A program made the translations under genes and the position numbers. The notes below the pieces were generated by a model. It ran no database searches and was not told the DNA's origin. It saw nothing but the letters and a program-made list of their open reading frames with translations. From Candidatus Kuenenia stuttgartensis (GTDB lineage Bacteria; Planctomycetota; Planctomycetia; Isosphaerales; Isosphaeraceae), in the NCBI GenBank assembly GCA_945874095.1, contig CAMCFM010000140.1, forward strand, positions 1-8,911: a DNA stretch of 8,911 nucleotides, written 5' to 3'. Below, in pieces: positions 1 through 6,255 of this stretch. How positions within the stretch are numbered: the stretch's first letter is position 1; each line of letters begins with the position of its first letter.

Positions 1-163
1 GGCTAGATAAATCCAATTCAATCCAACCGGGGCTATCGCCAAGCCCGGCTAGGTAAATCCAATTCAATCCAACCGGGGCTATCACCAAGCCCGGCTAGGT
101 AAATCCAATTCAATCCAACCGGGGCTATCGCCAAGCCCGGCTAGGTAAATCCAATCCCAACCG
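1..163. repeat. 46-bp tandem repeat array, about 3.5 copies
   Basis: Units lie at 1-46, 47-92 and 93-138, followed by a degenerate partial unit at about 139-163. Each unit begins GGCTAGGTAAATCCAATTCA and ends with GGGGCTATCGCCAAGCCC. The three full copies differ at only two sites: A for G at position 7, and A for G at position 84 (in ATCACC). The partial copy appears to have lost a few bases inside the AATCCAATTCAATCC stretch, which contains its own short ATCCAA repeat and so suggests slippage. Each unit contains a small inverted repeat, GGGCT-N7-AGCCC. There are no variable spacers, so this is not a CRISPR array. The 46-bp period is not a multiple of three, which argues against coding sequence. 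The array lies about 12 bp past the 3' end of the minus-strand glycosyltransferase gene and may continue beyond the left edge. Confidence 0.95.
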
Positions 164-175
164 AGGTGGCGAATC

Positions 176-1798
176 TCAGCGAACCGACTTCACCTCAGGC
201 TTTGTCGCGATCATTCGCCGAGGCTGATTGGGGTCGAACCGGCGGTCGAACGGGAAGACGGTTTTCTGGCGTACACAGCGATAAATCCGGGCCGTTCGCA
301 CTACCATCCCACTGGCCTCGATCTGAATCGTCCCCAGAGGCTCAATCCCCTCGAACCAGCGGTCGTAACAGGCTGGCTCAATCTCGGGCTTGGCCGACAT
401 GCTGACCAGAATCCCATCTCGACCAATAAAATCCTCAGGACGCCCCCAGTCGGCAAACCCTCGACTATCCTTGGCATTATAGCAAAGCACTCGGGTGGAG
501 GGGTCGAGCTCGCGGGCCAGGTGGCCGCTCTCATACCATCGGCTGGTAAAAATGAAGTCGTCAGGGCCAGGCAACCAGCCCTTCTCCTTCATCTGACGTG
601 TGAGTCCTGACCAGATCTGGCCGTCGAGCGTCATGTCCACCTTGGCAAGCCGTTGTCCGACAGGGCCGAGGCTGGCCCATGGGATCAGCCCAAATCGTGC
701 ATGAAGCGAGACAAACAACGCGGCTATGACGACAAAACCGGTCGCAAACCGGAGCTGTCTAACGGTGCCGTTGCGTCTCTCAGGCTGGGCCAGGGCATCG
801 GCCCATTGCTTGCCGATCAGTGGGAAGGCCGGAATCAGGCCAACCAGTGACCAGTGTGGCAAGACCTGCTTGCGAGCCGCTACGAAAAGAAAAATCATTG
901 TGGCTGGCAATGCGAGTGAGAGCAGGAAGACTCTTGAGTTTAAAGGGCTATCGTCTGTAGAGCGGTCTGGAAATCGACCTCTGGCCAGAGCGTAGATTCC
1001 AGCCACGGCGGGCCACCAGATCCATGGCGTGAGATAGGCAATCTGGCCCCCGATTGCTCCGGCCAGTGTGGCTGGGTTGAATCCACCGCCCGTGGCTCTA
1101 CCACTTTGGAAGGCGAACGAAGCCCAGTCGTGAGTGGCGTTCCACCAGACCACAGGGCTGAACAGGATGGAACCGACCAGCACGGCTATCCACGGGCCGG
1201 CTGAGAGCAGTGTACGGCGGCAGTTGGGGCGGATCAGGACGTATAAAACGGCCCCAAATGGGAGGAAGACGGCGTGATATTTACTCAGCATGGCCAGGCC
1301 CCATGCCAATCCGACCTGGACCCATGCGCCGGTGGCTTTTTCAGATTTTTCAGACGCTGAGAGTGCTACAGCGAGCCTGTCCATCGTGAGCAGCCAGAAG
1401 AAGAGCAGGGGCCCATCAGGCAGGGCAAACGTGCCGGCGGCCACGGTGTGATAGGCTGATAGATTGAGTGCAAAAGCGGCCAGGATTCCGGCTTCGCGTC
1501 CAAACAGACGGCGGGTCAGGCGAAACATGAGCCAGGTGGAGCCAGCAAAAAGAGCGATAAAACCGAGCCTTGCGCCGAGTGAGGTGACGGTTTCAGGCGA
1601 TTGGCCGAGCAGTGTCATGCCCACGGATTCCACCACCATAAGCATGGGCGGGTGATCGAAATAGGACGCCTGTGGATGTCTCAGAAACAAGGTGTGATAG
1701 GCTTCATCATTACCGAGCGGGAACCATGCGGCGAGCGCGAGTCGCATGAGGGTCCCAACGGCGATGAGTATGGCGAGCGGTTTGAGTCGGGCGTCCAT
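176..1798 (-). CDS. GT39 (ArnT/PMT-like) membrane glycosyltransferase
   Basis: This is a polytopic membrane protein of about 540 residues, expected to transfer a sugar from a polyprenyl-phosphate donor to an acceptor on the outer face of the membrane. An N-terminal membrane segment (about residues 7-27) is followed by GNDEAYH, with the acidic Asp31-Glu32 pair, and then YFDHPPM at 46-52. This is the first-loop arrangement typical of the GT-C fold GT39 family. Many hydrophobic segments follow, up to about residue 385. The last 130 or so residues are a soluble, non-hydrophobic domain. I chose the ATG at 1798 because AAAAAGG lies 7 nt upstream. An ATG at 1828 (10 residues longer) and a TTG at 1849 (17 longer) are in frame but have poorer ribosome-binding sites. 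The gene stands alone, divergent from sucC. Substrate and acceptor cannot be read from the sequence; family assignment is firm, specific role unknown. Confidence 0.88.
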   Translation of the reverse strand: MDARLKPLAILIAVGTLMRLALAAWFPLGNDEAYHTLFLRHPQASYFDHPPMLMVVESVGMTLLGQSPETVTSLGARLGFIALFAGSTWLMFRLTRRLFGREAGILAAFALNLSAYHTVAAGTFALPDGPLLFFWLLTMDRLAVALSASEKSEKATGAWVQVGLAWGLAMLSKYHAVFLPFGAVLYVLIRPNCRRTLLSAGPWIAVLVGSILFSPVVWWNATHDWASFAFQSGRATGGGFNPATLAGAIGGQIAYLTPWIWWPAVAGIYALARGRFPDRSTDDSPLNSRVFLLSLALPATMIFLFVAARKQVLPHWSLVGLIPAFPLIGKQWADALAQPERRNGTVRQLRFATGFVVIAALFVSLHARFGLIPWASLGPVGQRLAKVDMTLDGQIWSGLTRQMKEKGWLPGPDDFIFTSRWYESGHLARELDPSTRVLCYNAKDSRGFADWGRPEDFIGRDGILVSMSAKPEIEPACYDRWFEGIEPLGTIQIEASGMVVRTARIYRCVRQKTVFPFDRRFDPNQPRRMIATKPEVKSVR

Positions 1799-2143
1799 GC
1801 CTGTGCCTTTTTGTTCGGTATCAACCATTGTCGGGATCAGACCCTTCAATTGGAATTATTTCAGAATTTTAGCGGATTTTGGATTCTTGAGGAGGTCAAT
1901 GTGGGTTGACCAATCTGGGCTCCTGCAAAGTCCTGCAGGGCCGGGTATGTGGCGGATCTGGGTCCGACAGGCGTTATCGTCATCATCATCGTCAAGAGTC
2001 ACGCGATTGCGGACCCCTTGGTTCTATTCAAAACCAGTCGCGATTTGGTATTTTCTGTTCTTGAGAACCCCGCCCGCCCTCGATTTCAGACCCAATCCAT
2101 CTGGGCGGACTTCAGAAAATGGGACACCCGGAACCGTAAGTCC
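1799..2143. other. Divergent intergenic region, GT39 gene / sucC
   Basis: About 345 bp separate the start codons of two divergent genes and must contain both promoters. I could not place a convincing -35/-10 pair on either strand. On the minus strand a TAAAAT (1871-1866) sits downstream of a TTGACC (1899-1894), but the 22-bp spacing is too long. The visible structure is a 6-6-6 dyad at 1894-1911 and a short TCCTGCA direct repeat at 1920-1937. An open frame continues upstream of sucC to 1949, but it shows no recognisable protein and is not called. Confidence 0.7.
1894..1911. promoter_or_regulatory. Perfect dyad GGTCAA-N6-TTGACC, candidate operator
   Basis: Two perfectly complementary 6-bp half sites (1894-1899 and 1906-1911) are separated by 6 bp, giving an 18-bp element typical in size for a dimeric repressor site. 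It lies in the divergent intergenic region, about 95 bp upstream of the glycosyltransferase start and 230 bp upstream of sucC. No regulator gene is adjacent, so the operator role is inference only. Confidence 0.3.
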
Positions 2144-3391
2144 ATGAAAATTCACGAGTATCAGGCCAAAGAATTGATGCGTGCTGCCGGTGTGGCCACG
2201 CCCGACGGGATTGTCGTTAGCACACCTGAAGAGGCTTTTGCCGCTTTCACCAAACTGGGCGCACCGCTCCAGGTGGTCAAAGCTCAGGTCCATGCGGGCG
2301 GTCGTGGCAAGGGGATCGCGGTCGGCCCTGACGACGATCGCAAGATTGCCCTCGAAATTGCTTCTGGCAACCGTGAACGTGGCCCGGGCATGGCCAAAGG
2401 CGTTCAGCTCGTAAAAACGGCTGAAGAAGCCAGAGACGCTGCCGCCAGCCTGCTTGGCAAAACCCTGGTCACTTATCAGACCGGCGAAGTGGGTTCAAAG
2501 ATCAACAAGGTCCTGATCACGGTCGGTCACGATATCGTCAAAGAGCTTTATCTGGGCCTTGCCATTGATCGCGGCCTGCAGTGCCCTGTCCTGATGGCCA
2601 CCACCGAGGGCGGTGTGGACATTGAGACGGTCGCTCACGAAACACCTGAAAAGATTCACCGCGAGCCGATCGACATCGGTGTCGGTCTGGCCGACTTTCA
2701 AGGTCGTAAAGTGGCCAAGGCACTTGGTTTGCAAGGCAAGACAGCTGCCAAGGGTGCTGCCCTTGTGAAGGCTCTTGTCAAGCTGGCGATTGAAACCGAC
2801 GCCTCTTTGATCGAAATCAATCCTTTGATTGTCACCGAAACCGGTGAAGTCATGGCGCTTGACGGAAAGATGAATTTCGACGACAACGCCCTGTTCCGTC
2901 ACCCGGAAATTGCGGCCATGATCGACGTTGATGAAGAGGATCCAGCCGAGCTTCGGGCCGGCAAGTCAGGCCTCTCTTACGTCAATCTGGACGGCGATAT
3001 CGCCTGTCTGGTCAACGGTGCCGGTCTGGCCATGTCCACCATGGACCTGATCAAGTACCACGGCGGAGAGCCAGCCAACTTCCTCGACGTCGGCGGCGGA
3101 GCCAACAAGGATCAAGTTCTCGAAGGCTTCCGTATCCTGCTGGCCGAGCCACGGGTTAAAGCCGTTCTGGTGAACATCTTCGGCGGGATTATGAAGTGCG
3201 ATATCATCGCATCGGCCATCCTTGCGGCTTACGACGAGATCGACTTCCGGGTGCCTCTGGTTGTCCGGCTTGAAGGCACGAACGTGGAGAAGGGCATGGA
3301 GCTGCTGTCACAAAGCGGTCGCCCGATCATCGTCGCCAAGGGCCTGACAGACGCCGCCCAGAAAGTGGTCGCTGCCGCCAAGGGCGAGTAA
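2144..3391 (+). CDS. sucC: Succinyl-CoA synthetase (ADP-forming) beta subunit
   Basis: SucC is the nucleotide-binding subunit of succinyl-CoA synthetase, which converts succinyl-CoA, ADP and phosphate to succinate, CoA and ATP in the TCA cycle. It begins MKIHEYQAKEL, the family hallmark, which fixes the start at 2144 although 65 open codons precede it in frame. An N-terminal ATP-grasp domain contains QVHAGGRGKG (48-57), EINPL and LDGK, whose Asn and Asp bind Mg2+ in the family. The C-terminal ligase domain contains VNGAGLAMSTMDL, FLDVGGGA and VNIFGGIMKCDIIA. Pro20 aligns with the residue found in ATP-preferring E. coli SucC. The protein is 415 residues against 388 in E. coli. Most of the excess is about 27 extra residues between the AGGRGKG loop and the LVTYQT strand (about 57-84). 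There is no good Shine-Dalgarno sequence. It pairs with sucD downstream. Identity is certain. Confidence 0.97.
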   Translation: MKIHEYQAKELMRAAGVATPDGIVVSTPEEAFAAFTKLGAPLQVVKAQVHAGGRGKGIAVGPDDDRKIALEIASGNRERGPGMAKGVQLVKTAEEARDAAASLLGKTLVTYQTGEVGSKINKVLITVGHDIVKELYLGLAIDRGLQCPVLMATTEGGVDIETVAHETPEKIHREPIDIGVGLADFQGRKVAKALGLQGKTAAKGAALVKALVKLAIETDASLIEINPLIVTETGEVMALDGKMNFDDNALFRHPEIAAMIDVDEEDPAELRAGKSGLSYVNLDGDIACLVNGAGLAMSTMDLIKYHGGEPANFLDVGGGANKDQVLEGFRILLAEPRVKAVLVNIFGGIMKCDIIASAILAAYDEIDFRVPLVVRLEGTNVEKGMELLSQSGRPIIVAKGLTDAAQKVVAAAKGE

Positions 3392-3506
3392 TCCAAGTCA
3401 ATTCTATTTAACAGTGGAACAGGCCTGATTCGCAGATTTGATCCAATCATCGCACAGGCCTGATTTTCTCAATCATTCAGTCGATCATTTTCGAGAATTC
3501 CAAACC
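3392..3506 (+). repeat. sucC-sucD spacer with duplicated ACAGGCCTGATT
   Basis: The 115-bp spacer between the two subunit genes carries an exact 12-bp direct repeat, ACAGGCCTGATT, at 3419-3430 and 3454-3465 (35 bp apart). Each copy contains the 8-bp palindrome CAGGCCTG. The two copies could also pair with each other through this palindrome. No terminator or clear promoter is visible, so sucC and sucD are probably still co-transcribed. Confidence 0.75.
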
Positions 3507-4388
3507 ATGAGCATTCTGGTCAATAAAGAGACACGCCTGATTTGCCAGGGCATCACCGGCAAGGCAGGCGAATTTCACTCCACTCAGTGTAAAGAATACG
3601 GCACAAACCTGGTCGGTGGAGTGACCCCCGGCCGTGGTGGCCAAACCGCTGTCGGAGCCCCTGTTTTCGACACCTGCGTGGAAGCCGTCGAAAAAACCGG
3701 CGCCAACGCCACGATGATTTTCGTCCCGCCCCCATTTGCGGCCGATTCCATCATGGAAGCCGCCGATGCCGGTATTGAGCTGATCATCACCATCACCGAA
3801 GGCATTCCGGTGGTGGATATGGTTCGAGCCGTAGCCTATCTGAAGGCCCACCGCCCGAACGTCCGTCTGATCGGGCCAAACTGCCCGGGCGTGATCACTC
3901 CTGGCCAGTGCAAAATCGGGATCATGCCGGGCTATATCCACAAGCCGGGCCGCGTGGGCGTGGTAAGTCGTTCTGGTACACTGACATACGAAGCTGTTTG
4001 GCAGCTTACAAGTCTTGGGATTGGTCAAAGCACATGCGTGGGTATTGGTGGAGACCCCGTCAACGGGACCAGCTTCTCGGACGTCCTTCGGATGTTCGAA
4101 GCCGACCCTGATACCGATGCCATCATGATGATGGGCGAAATTGGTGGAAACGCTGAAGAGGAAGCGGCTGCTCTGAAAAAGGCAGGCGTGATTACGAAGC
4201 CAATGGCCGCGTTTATCGCTGGCCAGACAGCCCCTTCAGGCAAGCGTATGGGCCATGCTGGAGCGATCATTTCCGGCGGTTCCGGAGCGGCTTCCGACAA
4301 GATTGCTGCCCTGCTGGACGCCGGTATCGTGGTGGCCAATTCGCCAGCCGACATGGGAATCAGCCTTCAAAAGGCCCTTAAGGGTTGA
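3507..4388 (+). CDS. sucD: Succinyl-CoA synthetase (ADP-forming) alpha subunit
   Basis: SucD is the CoA-binding, phosphohistidine-bearing subunit that forms the active synthetase with SucC. The N-terminal Rossmann-like CoA-binding domain shows GITGKAG (15-21), VTPGRGGQ and FVPPPFAAD. GPNCPGVI and SRSGTLTYE follow in the second domain, then GEIGGNAEEEAA. The active-site histidine is His250 in RMGHAGAII, equivalent to the phosphorylated His246 of E. coli. At 293 residues it matches the family (289 in E. coli). I chose the ATG at 3507 because MSILVNKETRLICQGITG is the conserved N-terminus; a 23-codon upstream extension to 3438 is not conserved-looking. No Shine-Dalgarno sequence is visible before the ATG. 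The gene lies 115 bp behind sucC, longer than the near-overlap common in other bacteria, and an intrinsic terminator follows 23 bp after the stop. Confidence 0.97.
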   Translation: MSILVNKETRLICQGITGKAGEFHSTQCKEYGTNLVGGVTPGRGGQTAVGAPVFDTCVEAVEKTGANATMIFVPPPFAADSIMEAADAGIELIITITEGIPVVDMVRAVAYLKAHRPNVRLIGPNCPGVITPGQCKIGIMPGYIHKPGRVGVVSRSGTLTYEAVWQLTSLGIGQSTCVGIGGDPVNGTSFSDVLRMFEADPDTDAIMMMGEIGGNAEEEAAALKKAGVITKPMAAFIAGQTAPSGKRMGHAGAIISGGSGAASDKIAALLDAGIVVANSPADMGISLQKALKG

Positions 4389-4411
4389 TCGATTTTGAGG
4401 GATTTTAAACT

Positions 4412-4448
4412 GGGCGTTGCCGGAATGAACCTGCAACGCCCGTTTTTT
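4412..4448 (+). terminator. Rho-independent terminator of sucCD
   Basis: GGGCGTTGC (4412-4420) and GCAACGCCC (4433-4441) form a perfect 9-bp GC-rich stem with a 12-nt loop, followed directly by GTTTTTT. It starts 23 bp after the sucD stop codon and separates the sucCD unit from the nusB cluster. Confidence 0.93.
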
Positions 4449-4450
4449 GA

Positions 4451-4531
4451 TTGGTTTCCTGTAAATCTTGAACTTTATAATGAGGAAGCGATCGCTTTTA
4501 CCTACCTGATTTGAGGATGATTCGTTATAAT
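4451..4531 (+). promoter_or_regulatory. Candidate promoter region of the nusB cluster
   Basis: Two exact TATAAT hexamers occur at 4476-4481 and 4526-4531, between the sucCD terminator and nusB. For the first, TTGGTT at 4451-4456 is a possible -35 with a long 19-bp spacer. The second has no good -35 at normal spacing. Between them lies a perfect 12-bp palindrome, AAGCGATCGCTT (4486-4497). The position after a strong terminator makes a promoter here necessary, but which -10 is used is a guess. Confidence 0.45.
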
Positions 4532-4610
4532 GCGTATTGATAATCTCCGTCGCGGTGGGCGAGTCTCGTCTGCATGATCGATGGTCAGCTACGTACAGAA
4601 GGTATTTGGA

Positions 4611-5228
4611 ATGCGTCGGACCCGTTGCCGGGAAGTGGCTCTGCAAACGCTCTACCAAAGAGACCTGAATCCCGGGCTGCCTGCCCGTCAGGTAAACACT
4701 TTTGTACGCCGACGTATGAAAAATACGCCGCTTTTGCTCGACTACACCAAGGCCTTGATTGAAGGTGTAGAATCGCATAAGCCTGAACTGGATGCCCATA
4801 TTCAAGCTGTGGCCGAAAACTGGCGGCTCGACCGCATGGCTGCACTCGACCGAAACATTCTGCGTATCGGTCTTTACGAGATTCAAAAGGGTGGCAAGGA
4901 CACACCGCCTAACGTGGCAGTGAACGAGGCTCTGGAGCTCGCCAAGCGATATGGCTCGCCCAATTCCACCAAATTTATCAACGGTCTGCTCGACCGATTC
5001 CTGCCCGGCCACTCCGCCGCATTCAACTTCGGCGACCCATTGCCCGGCCAGCCTGAACCTGAGCCTGAAGTGATTGCCGAGCCAGAGGTTGTGGCTGAAG
5101 TTGTTGAGCCGGATGTTGTGGCTGAGGTCGTAGCTGAGGTGGTTGAATCGGATGTCGTGGCTGAGGTTGTGGCCTTGGTCGAACCGTCTGAACCGACATC
5201 TGAGGCTGAACAGCCATCTGCGGAATGA
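4611..5228 (+). CDS. nusB: Transcription antitermination factor NusB with acidic repeat tail
   Basis: NusB binds boxA RNA together with NusE (ribosomal protein S10) and supports antitermination of rRNA operons. The all-helical NusB domain spans about residues 1-131: RRTRCREVALQTLYQ at the start, then WRLDRMAALDRNILRIGLYE (71-90), NVAVNEALELAKRYG (101-115) and FINGLLDRF (122-130) are typical. E. coli NusB is 139 residues; this one is 205. The extra 70 or so residues are a low-complexity tail rich in Pro, Glu, Val and Ala, with two copies of a 13-residue VE(P/S)DVVAEVVA(E/L)V unit at 165-190, and are probably disordered or extended. I chose the ATG at 4611 because AGAAGG lies 8 nt upstream; an ATG at 4581 would add 10 residues not seen in the family. 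ftsY follows after 72 bp. Confidence 0.93.
   Translation: MRRTRCREVALQTLYQRDLNPGLPARQVNTFVRRRMKNTPLLLDYTKALIEGVESHKPELDAHIQAVAENWRLDRMAALDRNILRIGLYEIQKGGKDTPPNVAVNEALELAKRYGSPNSTKFINGLLDRFLPGHSAAFNFGDPLPGQPEPEPEVIAEPEVVAEVVEPDVVAEVVAEVVESDVVAEVVALVEPSEPTSEAEQPSAE
5103..5180 (+). repeat. In-frame 39-bp tandem repeat in the nusB tail
   Basis: Two adjacent 39-bp units (5103-5141 and 5142-5180) encode the same 13-residue pattern with Pro/Ser and Glu/Leu differences. A shorter related VVAEVV stretch precedes them from about 5088. Third codon positions differ between copies, so the duplication is not very recent, or the protein pattern is maintained. Confidence 0.85.
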
Positions 5229-5236
5229 CGCACGCG

Positions 5237-5260
5237 GATACAGAAACCTGTTTCTGTATC
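5237..5260 (+). other. Perfect hairpin between nusB and ftsY
   Basis: GATACAGAAA (5237-5246) and TTTCTGTATC (5251-5260) form a perfect 10-bp stem closed by the 4-nt loop CCTG. It lies 9 bp after the nusB stop codon and 40 bp before the ftsY start. There is no T-run after it, so it is not a classic intrinsic terminator. It could be an RNA processing or stability element, or a protein-binding palindrome. Confidence 0.6.
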
Positions 5261-5300
5261 GACACTTAAATACTTTGAACCGATTCTGACGGAAGCGAAC

Positions 5301-6218
5301 ATGGCAACCTGGTGGGAACGTCTAAAATCAAGCCTGGCCCGCACCGCCCGACTTTTTGACTTTCGGAGCTGGTTCGGGCGCAAGGTGGATCAAAATCTGC
5401 TGGACGACCTCGAATCTCGCCTGATTCAGGCCGACGTCGGAGTGAAGGCCACCAGCCAGATCATTGAAGACATCCGCATTCGATTTGCCAACGAGACCGC
5501 CGACACCGCCCTGGTCGAGTTCCTCAAAAAACGGCTGGTCGACCTGCTCGAACACAATGAAGACGGCCAGCCTGAGCCGGTCGTCACAGAGCCTGCTCCC
5601 GGAACCCCCAAAGTGATTCTGATTGCCGGAATCAATGGGGCGGGCAAAACCACATCGATTGCCAAGCTCTCAAAACGGCTCACAGATCAAGGCCATTCCG
5701 TGGTCCTAGCCGCATGCGACACGTTTCGTGCAGCCGCCGCCGACCAACTCAGCATCTGGGCCGATCGTATCGGGGCAGATATTGTCAGAGGGAACCCCGG
5801 CGCAGATCCTGCCAGTGTGGCGCATGATGCCTGCCAGAGAGCACTTTCGCGAAATGCGGATTATTTGATCGTAGACACAGCCGGCAGACTTCACACGCAG
5901 GAACACCTGATGCGTGAGGTCGAAAAGATTCGAAATATCATCGCCAAGAAGATTCCGGGCGCACCTCACGAGTGCCTTCTGGTATTGGATGGAACTATCG
6001 GTCAGAATGCTTTGAAACAGGCTGAAGTGTTTACGAAATCGCTGACGTGTACCGGAGTGATTCTGACCAAACTCGACGGCACAGCCAAGGGCGGAATTGT
6101 GATCCCGATTCGTCGCCAACTCGGCCTGCCTGTGAAATATATTGGTGTGGGAGAGGGTGTGGACGACATGCATCCTTTTGATCCAAAAGAGTTTATCAAT
6201 GCCATGATTGGTGATTGA
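5301..6218 (+). CDS. ftsY: Signal recognition particle receptor FtsY
   Basis: FtsY is the membrane-associated GTPase that pairs with Ffh in the signal recognition particle to deliver translating ribosomes to the Sec translocon. The N domain (about 1-85) contains LLDDLESRLIQADVGV (33-48). The G domain shows the P-loop GINGAGKTTS (110-119), DTFRAAA (140-146), DTAGR (192-196), TKLD (256-259) and GVGEGVDDMHPF (282-293), all signatures of SRP GTPases. At 305 residues it lacks the long acidic A domain of E. coli FtsY and is essentially NG only. A short Trp-containing amphipathic start (MATWWERLKSSL) may serve in membrane contact. DGTIGQNA (230-237) replaces the usual DATTGQNA. The ATG at 5301 is preceded by GGAAG at 5-nt spacing. 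It is probably co-transcribed with nusB and the next gene, 37 bp downstream. Confidence 0.95.
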   Translation: MATWWERLKSSLARTARLFDFRSWFGRKVDQNLLDDLESRLIQADVGVKATSQIIEDIRIRFANETADTALVEFLKKRLVDLLEHNEDGQPEPVVTEPAPGTPKVILIAGINGAGKTTSIAKLSKRLTDQGHSVVLAACDTFRAAAADQLSIWADRIGADIVRGNPGADPASVAHDACQRALSRNADYLIVDTAGRLHTQEHLMREVEKIRNIIAKKIPGAPHECLLVLDGTIGQNALKQAEVFTKSLTCTGVILTKLDGTAKGGIVIPIRRQLGLPVKYIGVGEGVDDMHPFDPKEFINAMIGD

Positions 6219-6255
6219 TTTCCGTGGCTTGTTAAAATAGAAAATAGGCGGATCC

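Noticed and set aside
1..163. CRISPR array at the left edge
   Set aside because: The whole 46-bp unit is repeated with almost no variation, so there are no unique spacers, and no cas gene is present.
1799..1849. TTG start at 1849 or ATG at 1828 for the GT39 gene
   Set aside because: Both are possible, but the ATG at 1798 has the best-placed AAAAAGG and gives the usual short N-terminus before the first membrane helix.
1949..2143. Upstream in-frame extension of sucC by 65 codons
   Set aside because: The SucC family begins at MKIHEYQAKEL; the extension starts with GTG, has no recognisable sequence and no ribosome-binding site.
3438..3506. 23-codon N-terminal extension of sucD
   Set aside because: It covers the duplicated ACAGGCCTGATT spacer and does not resemble SucD; the family N-terminus begins at 3507.
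4236..5012. 258-residue minus-strand open frame across the sucD end and nusB
   Set aside because: It runs antisense to two clear genes and through the terminator, and its translation resembles no protein family; it is a shadow frame.
5237..5260. Intrinsic terminator between nusB and ftsY
   Set aside because: The stem is perfect but AT-rich at its closing end and is followed by GACACTTAAA rather than a T-run, so it is listed only as a hairpin.
4883..5383. Minus-strand frame with Thr/Ser repeats (ATTSATTS)
   Set aside because: Its repeats are simply the antisense reading of the nusB tail repeat; the plus-strand frame has a conserved domain and a ribosome-binding site.
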